Origin: Hymenoscyphus infarciens
Taxonomy: Eukaryota > Ascomycota > Leotiomycetes > Helotiales > Helotiaceae
Assembly (NCBI GenBank): GCA_001414345.1
Contig: LLCB01000299.1
Location: forward strand, 1-64,000
Reading direction: 5' to 3'
Length of the DNA stretch: 64,000 nucleotides
Shown piece after piece: positions 1-11,600 of the stretch. The notes beneath the pieces are model-generated. The model ran no database searches. It was not told the origin of the DNA and saw only the letters and a program-made list of their open reading frames with translations. Each line of letters opens with the position of its first letter. Within the stretch, counting starts at the first letter, position 1. The position numbers were made by a program, and so were the translations under genes.

Positions 1-3
1 TCT

Positions 4-194
4 TATCTACTAAATAAGTATAGAAGTCTCTTAAATTAAGAGAGAATCTCCTATTTAGTTAAATCTCTACTAGCTAGTATACTTTTATATATATTATATA
101 GATATATTTAGTTATCTAAAGTATCTAGTATTAATATTATCTACGAAATAAGTATAAAAGTCTCTTAAATTAAGAGAGAATCTCCTATTTACTT
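4..194. repeat. Direct repeat pair, 134 bp apart
   Basis: A segment of about 57 bp beginning TATCTAC at position 4 recurs at position 138 with only a few transitions. Both copies contain TCTCTTAAATTAAGAGAGAA, which is itself a near-palindrome. The spacing suggests a tandem duplication of about 134 bp inside the RIP-mutated block. Confidence 0.7.
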
Positions 195-902
195 ATATCT
201 TTACTTTACTATATTTATAAAATAATCCTCGTTATTATTTATAAGTAGTATATAGTATTTAAATTAAAACCTCTTAATCTTAGAGGTAAATAAGCGAGTT
301 TTAAGTTAAGTTCTTAAATAATTATCTATCTTAATTATCTATATACTAGTACTTTTGCTTATAATTTAGGTATACTCTACTATATATAGAGTATATCTTT
401 ATTTATAATTAAAGAGGCTTTATAAAGTCCTCTCTTAAGTTTACTAGATCGTCGTTCTACTCTAGTAAATAGTATATAATCGTTAGGTTATTAAACTTAA
501 GAGACTAGCTGCTCTAGTTATATATCCTAGAGATATTCTACTCTAATACACTTATAAGATATCTTACTCCTCCTTAGCGAAAGGTATATATGCTATAGGC
601 ACCAGGGTCCGTCTCTCTAATCTCGACAAGGTTCCTATAAAAAGCCTTAAGAAAGGTATTCTAGGCCTAAGTAAAGTAAGTTAGTAATTAAAGCTTCTTA
701 AAGTAAGAGGGAATATAAGAAGTACTTATAATTAGTCTATCCTCTTTAACAAGTATATCATAGGTAGTATACTAGCGAAAGAGATACTCTTCAGTAATCT
801 AAGAGTAATAGATCCACTTTAAAAGGGCTCTTATAAGATATATATAAAGCTTCTCTTTATTATAATATAGGTAAAAAGGTTAAACCTCTTTTCGACAAAT
901 TA

Positions 903-905
<3 letters not shown>

Positions 906-935
<30 letters not shown>
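906..935. repeat. (AG)15 microsatellite
   Basis: An uninterrupted AG dinucleotide run of 30 bases. AG/CT contains no CpA or TpG, so such a tract is immune to RIP, which may explain its intactness in an otherwise degraded block. Confidence 0.9.
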
Positions 936-938
<3 letters not shown>

Positions 939-1035
939 AATACTTACTCTTAAATTAATACGTTTTATAGAACCTTAAAGTCAGCCTAATCTCTCTACTA
1001 TTATCGTCTTCTATCTACTTAATATAATAATATTT

Positions 1036-2080
1036 AATATTAAAGACTTCGTCGATATAAAGTAGGTACAAAAAGGTAAGAAGATATATAGCTTATATTA
1101 TATAGCGTTACCCTTCTCTAGTCTATTAAGACTTCTCTTTAACGTTACTCTAATTACTATTAAAGTCTTTTAATTCCTAGAAAGTATTAACACTATAGAG
1201 AAGCTTTAATTTATCCTTAGTAAGCTAGTATATACTCGTTAAGACCTCTTCTACTCGTATCTAAATATAAGTAAATTAGCCTCTTACTTTTAGAAGGAAA
1301 TTAATACTCTAGCAGCCTAAAGTATATAATAGAATAAGATTAATTATTAGTATATAAGAGAGTAAAAGAAGGGTTAATATACCTTTTTCTTAAGTAAGGA
1401 GGTTATATACATACTTATATCCTTTAATACTAAAGGATTACTATTAAATAGACCTTATATCGTCTTCTACTACTCTTAGGTTCTCTAATTATACTATTAA
1501 CAAAAACCTTAGAAGGCAGCTGCTTTTATCTTTTAAGCTTTTAAGTAGGAGTCTCTCTTAATACTATCCTTCTCTTTATAATACTTAGTAATCTAAGAGA
1601 TTACGAAGTTAGGTATATACTTAGTAAATCGTTTAAGTACTTAAACTTTACTTATTAAAATAATATAAGAGAGAAAGCTCTTCTAAAAGCTTATATATTA
1701 CCTTCGAATACTAGTAGTAAGAGCGGCTTTTAAAAGCTTCTTAACGTCTTCTTATAAAAGTTTAAAGTTAAATTCCTTCTTAGTCTTAAGAGTAACATTT
1801 CTAGGAAAGGCGTTACTTATTTTATTAAGAGTATTACAAGCTTTAAGTATATTCTTATTAATATCTATAATATCTAAAGACTCCTCTCTAAGCTTTTAGG
1901 CTAGCTCTTAACTCTTAATATAATCTATAATTAAATAAGATAAGAAGAGAATAATTAAGAGAGGGATAAGTAAGAGAGGATAATTTAAGAGAGAATATTC
2001 GAGAGAGGATAATCGATTAAGAGGATATTTAAGAGAGAATATTCAAGAGAGGATAATTAATTAAGAGGATAATCGAGAGT
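1036..2080 (+). pseudogene. RIP-decayed reading frame, unidentified repeat protein (left)
   Basis: One plus-strand frame (codons starting at positions equal to 1 modulo 3) can be followed for about 345 codons. It is interrupted only by TAA and TAG, never TGA, at places where CAA or CAG glutamine codons would be expected before CpA deamination. The rest of the frame reads as ordinary mixed protein with many Leu, Ile, Ser and Lys. I do not recognise the family; I saw no LTR-retrotransposon pol motif. The 3' end runs into a GAGAGGATAAT-type minisatellite. It is probably a piece of a multicopy element, since RIP acts on duplicated DNA. Confidence 0.45.
1940..2080. repeat. GAGAGGATAAT-type minisatellite
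   Basis: Irregular tandem units built from AAGAGAG, GGATAAT and GAATATTC blocks repeat about seven to eight times over 140 bp. The units differ by short insertions (TCGATTAAGA, TTAATTAAGA). No coding role is evident. Confidence 0.6.
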
Positions 2081-2323
2081 AGAGAGTTAAAGAAATACTC
2101 TTTAAATTTATTAAATTCCTTTTTAAAGTAAGAGCTTAAAAAGGAAGTAATCGATATTATAGTATACTAATACCTTATATACTAGCCTCCTTATATATTA
2201 AAGCCTCTTAAATTCAAAAGCTTAAAAGACTAATCTAGATAATTATACTTAAACCTATACTTTCACTTTCCTACTCTATTTATTTATCTTTTACTTTATT
2301 ATACTCTTTTATTCTCTTTTAAT

Positions 2324-3590
2324 ATACCTCTAAAAAAGCCTAGAGTAAAGAAGGAGAAAGAGAGTACTCGATTAGCTTAAGAGCTTATATACTCGTCTTC
2401 TACTTCTAAGTCTTCTAATTTACTTAATACTATATATTTAGCTTAAACTAATCTAGATCCTAATAATCGTTACCTCTATAAGTAATTTATACTCTTTAAA
2501 GCTACTAGACGATTTACTAAGCGAGATTTTAAAACACTTACTAAATTTACTCTTAAAAGGTAAGAGAAAGACCTTCTTTTATAAGAATATAAGAAATAAG
2601 TAGTAGCTAACCTTCTTCTCTACTCTTATACCTCTTCTTCAAAGTAAGCCTCTCCTAGTACTAGAGCGTCTAGTAAATACTATATATACTACTACTACCT
2701 TTATAAGTATAAATACTAAAGTACTTATAATTACCTCTTTTAAGTAAGCTTTAATTTAAAGAATTTAAAGCTTTTAGCTTTAAAAAGAGCTAAGTATAAG
2801 GCTAGAATTAATACTTCTAGTATACTAATTTCCTAGCTAACGTTTAAGGCCTAGTTAAAAGCCTCTAAAATTTAGAAGAGAAAGGGAAAGAGAAAGAGAG
2901 AGACAATAGTAGATATCCCTAAGCTCAGCTTTATAGGTATTACTACTAATAAAGTAAAGGTAGATATAGCTATAGAGTATAAGGATATTAAGTATATCTT
3001 TTAAGATTAGAAGTATAAGAGTACTTCGATTAAGGTAAAGGGTATACCTCTCTCTTTAAAGTACTAGAAGAGTGTACTTAGTATAGTATAAAAGGAGGTA
3101 GCGACCTTATAGCGTTATAAGATAAGCTAGTATAGTGTAAGTAAAGCTTCTTAAATTAAGAAGTAATTACTAATATATTAATAGCTTTATTTCTTTACCT
3201 AGGATTATATATATAAGAGAGATTAGAAGCTCTTTTAGTAACACTTTAGAGATAAGAATAGAAAGAAAGTAGGTATAAAAGGTATATATAATAACGTTAA
3301 ATTAGCTTACTAGTAGAAGGACGAGATATCTTTAAATTTAGCTTAGAATAATTCTTAATTTAAAACTAAATATATATACTTTAAGAATAGGAGTATATAT
3401 ATATATATAAAAGATTAACCGATTACCTAGAGATATTAGAGATAGAATAATTATATAAGTGCTTAGAATATATATAGTAATCTAATAAAAGAAAAAGAAG
3501 ATTAATTATATATAAATACTCTTAAAAGTATAAGATAATCTTTGAATATAATAAATATATTATAAGAAAAGCAAGAAAAGTGTAGCTTAG
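2324..3590 (+). pseudogene. RIP-decayed reading frame, unidentified repeat protein (right)
   Basis: A second plus-strand frame, in a different phase from the upstream one, can be followed for about 420 codons with TAA and TAG interruptions only. It is rich in Lys, Arg, Ser and Gln-equivalent positions. It contains a cluster of Tyr codons near 2680-2720 (likely former His or Cys codons), and a basic KRKGKRKRERE-like stretch near 2875-2905. The His/Cys-like cluster followed by a basic segment could be a nucleic-acid-binding region, but this is inference. I do not recognise the family. Together with the frame at 1036-2080 it may be one element with two ORFs. Confidence 0.45.
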
Positions 3591-4585
3591 TTAATTCTAA
3601 TAAGTCTCTTAATTTAAGAGGCTCTCTCTACTAAGTTCACTTATGCCTTATATACGAGTATACTCAATTATAAGTTTTAAAGCTCTAGGAGTAAAATAAG
3701 TATAATAGGCTCTTTTTCAGTACTTTTAGTATATATAGAAGTACTTTTAGAGTATAAATAAAAGAGGTAGCCGAGGAGGCTACGTAGGTCGGTTAATAGT
3801 TTAGACCTAGGCGTTCTATAAAAGTAGACTATTAACTACCTACTCTAGGAGTACTTTATATATATTATATAATAAAAATACTATAAAAGCCTATACTAAT
3901 AAGAAGAGAGCTTCTAACCTACTAGTTAATAGTTTAAAAAGCGGCGTTTTAGTAGAATAAATGTTTTAGATATAGTAGGTTTAGCGAGGCGAGACTCTTT
4001 TAAACTAAGAGGTATTAACACTTAAAAAGTTAAGTATAATATAGAAAGCTCTTTTACTTTATACTTAGTAGATAAATTAATTAGTATCTAATTAATCTAT
4101 TTAATTAATTATAGCTCTTTTAATTTACTTTTATATATATAACTTAAGTATTTTTATTATACTAGTATTCTTAGTTTTAGTACTACTAAAAGTCTACTAA
4201 AGTCGTAATTTTTAATAATTTATTACTTAATACTACTACGCCTATTTATCGTACTTTTTTTATTAAAATACTTCTTAAAACTTAAATAATTAATATATCT
4301 ATTTATCTTTTAATTTAAAGCTCTTTTAGAGGAGTAGTGTTAATAAAGAGCTATTACTAACCTAGAGATATTAGTAGTTAGAGTATATAAGTAGCTTCTT
4401 ATAGATTATATTTATATATATTACTTTAGATCGCGACAGCGCTACTAAAAAGAGTCTAATTTAGATAATTTTAAGTATATTAGATATATAATTACTCGCT
4501 CTTTAAATATATATAGATTAGTATATAGTAGAGTAGTGTTATTTTAATAGATTATATATAAAAGGGAGTATATATAAATAGGTAG

Positions 4586-4657
4586 TTTTAGGGTAGGGTT
4601 AGGGCTGAGACTTGACGCTCTTAGCATAGGGCTAGGGCTGGATCGGGGCTAGGGCTA
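4586..4657. repeat. Degenerate telomere-like (TTAGGG-type) repeats
   Basis: The string TTTTAGGGTAGGGTTAGGGC at 4586-4605, then TAGGGCTAGGGCT at 4627-4639 and GGGGCTAGGGCTA at 4644-4656, resemble the filamentous-fungal telomere unit TTAGGG with GC insertions. They sit exactly where the AT-rich block gives way to normal composition. They are too short and degenerate for a functional telomere, so an interstitial relic or chance G-rich tract is possible. Confidence 0.5.
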
Positions 4658-6460
4658 AATCGCAAAACTGTCAACCGCCTCATCTTGCATCCTAATTCTA
4701 AAGCAACCCGGTAGTTAAACCTTCCCGTAATCCATAGCCTTTAGCCACAAGTTCCAAGGGGTAATATAATTGTACAGCCTATCCCACCAACTTCAGATTT
4801 TAAACTCACTATCCGCGCTACCCGCTAATGAAAATGTTTTATGAATCTTCCTTCTCCAATGACCAGGTCTTGTAGGTATCTACCGCAGTAAAGTAACCTC
4901 GACACAAAGAACCACAGCATCAACACCCCCGCAGTAGCGTTACATCTATCGCCCATCATCCCGTCGCACTGCAGCTTACACAAGCACCAAGATCCCAAAC
5001 CTCGTCCATCCATCCATTGGATCCAGGTTTTCTCAAAGAGCAACGAAATAGATTGGACGTGATTCAGCTTACTTCGTACATACTACCTGGGATATTCGCG
5101 GCCTCACTACGGCGTTGAGTGTAAAGGCATTTTTATCCAACATCCAACTTGCATATCTCCAACAAATCCCACCATGCAGGCAAGAGATGAAGATCAAAAG
5201 AGAAAACATAATCATCCCTTTTCGTACATTACCCCATTCATACCACCCCCGCCAACTCAATCCGCCTCACTTTCCGCCTCCAACATACATATACATATCT
5301 TCGTGTAACATGCACGTCCGCCTTATATAACTCCGATCCCTAACCATGGTACGACCAAGACCCAGCATCGCGAAAGCCTTGCAAGTGCGATTCTGGGAGA
5401 AGAGTAACGACGAGGGGCCAGAGATAAAACAAACAAACACTTTCGCCGTGACGAGGCCTGGAAAACACGACGCCACCATCTTTCAATTCCAAACACCAGA
5501 GCGAAGAAAAGCCCAATGCAGAATAAACAACCACCTAAAAGAGACAGTGCCACCAACCAACCCCGACCACCTTCGTAACACCCCTCCCCCGCACCCCCGC
5601 CAAAAGGCAAAAAGGCAAAGCGAAAAGGATCAGCGTTACACTACTCGAGTAGTACCAAACAACCCCCAAGGTAACATCGATACCGAAATCCTGTACGTAC
5701 GTAAAGCGCCACCTTACCAATCAGCAAGAAAGGAAGGAAGATAATCTTCAGTCCTACCTTGTCCTGCCATGACCATTTCTTCAACGCAAACTCCCGAGGA
5801 CGTGTAACCGATACATGCCCGGTTGCATCCATGTTGACAATACGACGTTATCCACACCCATGACCTTGAACCAAGGACCTTGACATGCACCACTTGCAAC
5901 CAACCGAGTGACCTTACATTGCATCTCACGTACGGTCATCAAGAAAAGAGAAAATGTCACTGGAGATAGCAGGGAGTTTCTACGTCCTATCACCATCCCG
6001 CTTTCACGTCGCACAAGACCTCGCCCGCGTGAAAACTACCGCTCGGGATTTTCCAAAACAAGAACAACAAAGGCAATGTATTCTCTTGGATAGTGAAAAT
6101 TCTCCAAGAACGACGGTTCTTTCATACAGTCTACGGGGTAAGTTAAGGAAAAGTCCTCCGTAAGGTAGGAAGACATCACCCAGTAAGCAAGCAAACAACA
6201 CCTTATGCTTACCGTCACATTGCGATTCCCCCTCCATAAGCACGTCACAAGAAAAAAAAAGCGCACACTCCAGTACTCCGCAGCCCGAGACCCCCCTCCC
6301 TATAACCATAACCCCAGAAAATACCTCCCCTTACCAAGCCAGTGTACTCGGTACCAGAAAACCCTTCCATCGTACGATCTACTCTTCCCTGGGGGGCGGG
6401 GGAAAGTAACACCGAGTAAGCAAACTTTCCTCACCCGGGTAGAAAAACTTCATCACAGTA

Positions 6461-6554
6461 CTATCCCCCCCCCCTAAATAAAATGTAGAGTGCACAGACA
6501 TTTAGTAAGGCACAGCGGCCGTGCGCTTACATTTTATTTAGGGGGGGGGGATAG
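6461..6554. mobile_element. MITE copy 1 (CTATCCCCC family), TA target
   Basis: A 94-bp element has terminal inverted repeats of about 28 bp. The left end is CTATCC followed by a C run and CTAAATAAAATGTA; the right end is the exact complement apart from homopolymer length. TA dinucleotides flank both ends (6459-6460 and 6555-6556). TA duplication and short foldback structure fit a Tc1/mariner-type non-autonomous element. The interior contains GCACAGACATTT and GGCCGTGCGC, shared in reverse orientation with copy 2. Confidence 0.75.
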
Positions 6555-6556
6555 TA

Positions 6557-6644
6557 CTATCCCCCCTAATTACATTGTATGCGCACGGTCGTTTTAGTAC
6601 AGCAAATGTCTGTGCGCATACAATGTAATTAGGGGGGGGGATAG
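6557..6644. mobile_element. MITE copy 2 (CTATCCCCC family), inverted relative to copy 1
   Basis: An 88-bp foldback element with terminal inverted repeats of about 30 bp, running from CTATCCCCCC through CTAATTACATTG to GCGCAC. It is flanked by TA at 6555-6556 and 6645-6646. The left TA is also the right TA of copy 1, so the two elements abut. Its interior matches copy 1 when reversed (AAATGTCTGTGC versus GCACAGACATTT), so it is a diverged relative inserted in the opposite orientation. Confidence 0.75.
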
Positions 6645-6651
6645 TATCATA

Positions 6652-6765
6652 CTCTCCCCCCCCATCCCCCCTAAATAAACGTTAAACCTGAACCTTCTTT
6701 TTATGGTGCAACACCCGCACGATTTTAAGGTTCGCAGCTGTCAGATAATTAGGGGGCCGGGAGAG
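6652..6765. mobile_element. Possible third, decayed MITE
   Basis: Immediately after copy 2 a CTCTCCCC...CCCCCCTAA left end is matched by TTAGGGGGCCGGGAGAG at 6749-6765 in inverted orientation, about 114 bp in all. The C-rich/TAA end resembles the CTATCCCCC family, but the arms are imperfect and no clean TA duplication is visible on the right. Confidence 0.4.
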
Positions 6766-8698
6766 TGAAAAAGTAACAGAAAATTTAGACTTTCCTCGTA
6801 TCACATCATCTCCATAAATTCCATCACAATAACGGAGGCACTTCCTCCCTGGACGCATTTTGCATTCCAACAACCAACAACCAGCTACCGCGTCACCGCG
6901 TCACTGCGTCAGCGATCAATCGAGATAAGAGACCCCTGGTCATGTGCCCAAGCGTGCCGCGCTGACGATGAAGAAAATATCACCGACGTTATATAGCTGT
7001 ACAAAGTACTCCTTGCTATCACACATAACATACTTCACAACCAACATCAATGAGCCGATGAAACTCGAATCCAACATGGAAATATATCAATTTGCTTCAA
7101 CACACTCTAAATGGTATCTCATAATTTCTCCTTTTCAAAACCCCGCATAGGTAGGTTTCAAACCAAGAACAAAAACAAAATGAAAGAGCACAATGCACAC
7201 CCCTCTCAACCCCGCAAGCAAAGACTCACAGCATCGCTCGCATACAACAAAACACACAAGGAGTAAATGTAATACAAAAAAGCTCAAGCAACAAGCAAAC
7301 TAACAAAAAAAAAAGACAATAGTATATATAAACAAAAAGCCACACAACCCCTCCCATCATCCTAGCCATCCATCCCCCTTTCATCCATTCCCCTCGTCTA
7401 TCATTCATCCGCTCGCCCACTCCCTTCCTCCCTCCCGTCCGGCCCCTCCCACGAAATCCCGTGCCTCCCAACAACCTCCGAGCCCCCAGACCAGCCCAAC
7501 CCAATCCCAATCCCCTCCCTTCTCTTCGTCAAGCACATTCGGGGCAAAGTATCCAAACTCGCACGCTCCCTGTGTCGATGACAAAAAAAGAATAAATCGT
7601 GGTCTCAAGAACCACCAGACGGTACACTGTCAAAGTCCCCATTGCATCTCCGCGCGTAGAAGAGAAGGAAACGAGAATTCGAAGACAGGAGAATGCGTAA
7701 AAAGGGATCGTCGAAAAGGATTCGAGGGTTGTAGTGTAGTCCAGAGAAGAGTAAAGGGACGAAAGAAAGGCCAACAACAAGGTTGTTTTCTTTTTCTATT
7801 CAGTTAAAATGTAACGGTAAAGGAACATATCATCGAGGAGAAGAAGAAGAAAAAGCCAGTCGAGAAGATAAATGTCCCTTCAATTTCCCTACTCTTCAGA
7901 CAAACACATGCCCCCATCCCCCCTTCCTCTCTCCCTCTCTCTCTCAGGTCGTCTGAAACGTATGTATTGTGTTTGTGTGATATGTCGAAGCGATGCCTCT
8001 ATTAAGTGTGTGTCCCCTTCCCATCCGAATGATTTTCGGCTTTCCACCCTTCCTCCACAAAGCTTTAAAACATCTAGTAATGTTGTTGCATTTTCCCGCT
8101 AAAGTCGCTCGAATGAAAATAGTGGTATAATAATCCAGGCAACGGGCAACAGAAAACTCCGATTTCGCTATACGGGGAATAATAAGTAAAAAAAGTATAA
8201 AAGAAAAACAAGCAAGCAAAGATTTCAGACAGCCTCCCCCCTCCTACCAAAGGAAAATTTCGGTCCGATCCGAGGTCTGGCGCAGTGAATAAATTTGTGA
8301 AAAGATGACATAGATCCGCAGTATTTTATGTGAGTGATGGATAGATTTAGGTGCTGATCGCCCAGCACCTGTCTGTATATGAACACTCCCCTAGAACACA
8401 ACATCGCTCGCAGGCCCCTCCGCTGGCCAATAAAAACAACATCCCCCTTCCCTAGTTCGAAGAAGTACAAGGGAACGAATTTTTTCTTTGCGCGACAGTG
8501 CCAAAAACATGTATAAAAAAAAATGCGTGTGCAAGAGCGCCATCGCTAAAGATGCTGATGATACCGCCGCCACCGAAAACAAAGAGTAAACCGACCATGA
8601 AAATAGGGTGTGGAGCCCCAGGAAATGCAAAGGAAAAATTATTATGTACGAATCCTTTCTTACAACACATGATAGGGAAATGATTTGCGGATCCAGGT

Positions 8699-11600
8699 TC
8701 AACGTCCACCCATCGCTGTATCCGTTGGAGTGCTGCTGGAGAAGCTGTTGGTCATGTTTGGCCCCTTTTCCATGAGTCCAAGACGTAGGCCTGTGTGTTT
8801 GAGGATCCGGTAGTCAATCGCGAGGGCCGAAGTGGGTTGTGCCACGAGTTTGAGCATAGACATGGTTTTCTCAAACAGGCCTTTCAACTCAGTTGCGTCA
8901 ACATACTCCCTTAAAACCGGATCGCGATATGCAGCTTGAAGTGTGAGCATATTTCCCCATTGACTATAATACGTTAGCATCGATACTTTGACATATAAAG
9001 CGGCGAATAACATACGCATGTGCAGTTCCCCAAATGTTCGTGACTATCAAACGGTCCCTTCCGGGATCTCCAAGCCCATGGAATGCCTTCGTACTCTGAA
9101 TAAGAGCCTTGATGCAAAATTTTGCATACTCGAGAACTTTGGAGTCGATTTTTATCTCGCCAGTCTCTTTGTTGACTCTCTGAGGCGGAGGTACAGCAAT
9201 GTTCTTTTTGAATTCATTACACGCGTCTTCTCCCAGCTGAAGTCTTCTCTCAAGGCTCTTGCCCTCCTGGACAGCCTTGTTCTGGTTATGCTCCAGAATC
9301 TTCAAAATAAAATGGCGATATGTGATGACCTGCGCACCATAATACTTGGCTCTCAATCTAGCCCCAAGAATATCAGTAGCAGGAGGATCGTTTTCATTCC
9401 AAGCCATGGTTGGTGCAAAACCAGGAATATTATTGAGGCTTTCCTGGCAGGCTTCGATGGTAGGGAAATGCTGGGGCTCTTTGCCCGCGTACACGGATGG
9501 AAACTGTGAGTCTGTAGATATAATTAGTCGCATCCTCGGTTACAGGATATTCGGAAACTTGCCAGTTTCAGGCTTGTAGAACATATTGTGCAACAAATTG
9601 AGATGTTTTCTCAAGAACAACTGAGCCGAATAGCTTTCAACGACAATAGGATCAAAGCCATCTTGCTGCATTACGCCGAGGTTTGGACTCGGCATATCTT
9701 CTTCATATGTGAGGATTCCTGAATGGGGACAAGGGAGTTCCGCGACAATGTCGCTATATAATATTAGCATCACCTTGCTATGCGCTGTAATTCCATCACC
9801 TTACCTTTCAAGCTGTAGACAACTCCAAAATGCTATCACAAGTGGGTTGTCTTTTGCAGGTACTACAGTACACTGCTTTTTGCTGGCCGTGAATCTGTCC
9901 AATTTCCTAAGGGAGATTGTTAGTAAAGGAATGATTCGAGTTAGGAAGGGGAAGAATTACGGTCTTAGGATGACTTGCAGCCCTCGACAGGCCTCGTGGA
10001 TATATGCATGGCTTTCCATTACTCTCGCAAGTTGTCCGTGATATAGACCAGCAAGAATATTCACATGCACATGCTGAAGACTATTTCCTCCAAGCTGATT
10101 GCCAATAATGTCGGTGGCCAAAGCAAAGTAGAACAACCCAGGAATGACATCAAGATTCTTGCGTCTCACACCCCCATTTACTATCATGCTTGTATAATTG
10201 CCTTCAATTGAGGTTCTTCTGCTCTTGGGTTGTGCCCTTTCTGTATCTTGGGGTGAAGGTATACCCATGGGGGTGGACAGCGAAGGCGAGCTTTGTATGG
10301 GGGATTGAGGGTGCCCATTTCGCATTGTAGGTGAGTTCGTCCATGATGATGGATCCACGTCTCCGTCCCGCACCACGTCGGGTATTTGTCCCTTGTGCTC
10401 AGAAACTTCGCCAAGGGCTAGCACCAACAGAACCAGGGCTGAACTGATTGATCTGTATGGGTGCCCGGGTTTAACATCAAAATAATTGTGAACTTCTGGA
10501 TGCTCTCCCAAGCCAGGTGATCTTTTTCTCTTCTGGCCTGGGCTTTCGGGGTTCCTTGCGCCTACAAAGCCAGCAGACACGGAAGTTGCAAACCCGGCGA
10601 CAAGTGAAGAAACCTGTTTGGGCTTTGCCTGACTTTCTGGTGTCGATTTCAAGAAGTTCTCAATCAACACGTCTAACCGTGATGGAACTAGAATCGGGTG
10701 CATGGTATTAATATGCTTCTTGTAGCTTTCAACCAAGCTCAGTACCTTCTCCCTCGAGAGATCAGGCATGCCTTCAAAGTTGATGTTTCCGCGTTGAAAT
10801 TCAGGAGGTGGGTTTCCAGGTGGAGTAAGTCCCCCAATTTGACCCCATTCCTCCCCAGCAGGAGACGATACATCCGAGCTGGTGTCGCCCGCATTGCTAT
10901 GGTCGGATCCGTGGTCAACAAGAGGGTCTCGGTCGTATCCTGGAGGTGCATCAATTCCCTCGCCTCGCCCATAGAGTCTGAGAAGCCCTCTTTTTTCCTC
11001 CTGGATGATTGGGTACTTTTCGTTTTTTATCCTGTTACTTTCTATAATTGAGGCGCACATCTCTCTGATAGAAGGCACAAGTAGTAATCTTGCCGCTCCC
11101 GTGGTGTGGTTTACAGGAATAGAAGGCGCCTTAGGTGGACCGGGATCTCCTCCTTCCTCTTCCTCTTCCTCGTCGCCTCTGGGAGAAAGTGGAGGATGTT
11201 CGACATCAATCAGGTGCATTACATTTGGGCCGCCTCGCTGGTGAACGTGGCTGGTCGTGTCTCTATGTTGGAAGTGACTAGGCGTCGACGTGTGTGGCGA
11301 CTCGGACATTAATGCTTGGGAATCTGATTCTGGGCGTCTCATGTACGGATTTGTATCCACCGAATTTGGTCCTGGTTCCTGGATTTCTCTTTTTAATGGA
11401 GCTTGCCCCTCTCCGTTTGATTGGTGATTGAGAAGATTCGCCTGAACCCTTTTCATCTCAGTCATCTCTTTTTGCATGTGCATTATACAACCTTCGATTC
11501 GAGACAATGTGTCTATAATTTCACTTTGCGCTTTGTCTTGCCTATTTTCTGTCAGTCAAAAAAGGATGGTTTTATGCGACCCCACTACATACTGTTTTGG

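Larger units (their letters stand above)
1..4580. repeat. Left AT-rich, RIP-degraded repeat block
   Basis: The sequence is extremely AT-rich and almost lacks CpA and TpG, while CpG, CpT and CpC persist. That is the pattern left by CpA-to-TpA repeat-induced point mutation acting on both strands. Stops TAA and TAG are abundant and TGA is nearly absent. No intact gene is possible here. I see two decayed reading frames (1036-2080 and 2324-3590, listed separately), a microsatellite, a minisatellite and a direct repeat pair. I did not recognise a transposon class, LTR pair or reverse transcriptase motif in this block. The block ends abruptly at telomere-like repeats near 4586, after which base composition becomes normal. 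Confidence 0.85.
4658..8698. other. Non-coding stretch between the AT block and the transcription factor
   Basis: Balanced composition but no reading frame that looks like a conserved protein. The longer frames (for example 5346-5744 plus and 7226-7510 minus) are low-complexity, Pro/Arg or Gly/Trp-rich translations of purine- or pyrimidine-rich tracts. The part next to 8699 probably includes the 3' UTR of the minus-strand transcription factor. A MITE cluster lies at 6461-6765. I saw no tRNA or rRNA gene. Confidence 0.6.

Noticed and set aside
5346..5744. 132-codon plus-strand frame
   Set aside because: Translation is a low-complexity Pro/Arg/Lys mix with overlapping frames on both strands, no domain, no splice context. 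It is most likely chance openness in purine-rich DNA.
7226..7510. 94-codon minus-strand frame rich in Gly and Trp
   Set aside because: It translates a C/T-rich tract of plus strand; no family feature and no conservation cue.
4658..8698. tRNA, rRNA or snRNA gene in the long non-coding stretch
   Set aside because: Scanning by eye for T-loop boxes (GTTCGA-type), 5S-like blocks and cloverleaf stems gave nothing convincing.
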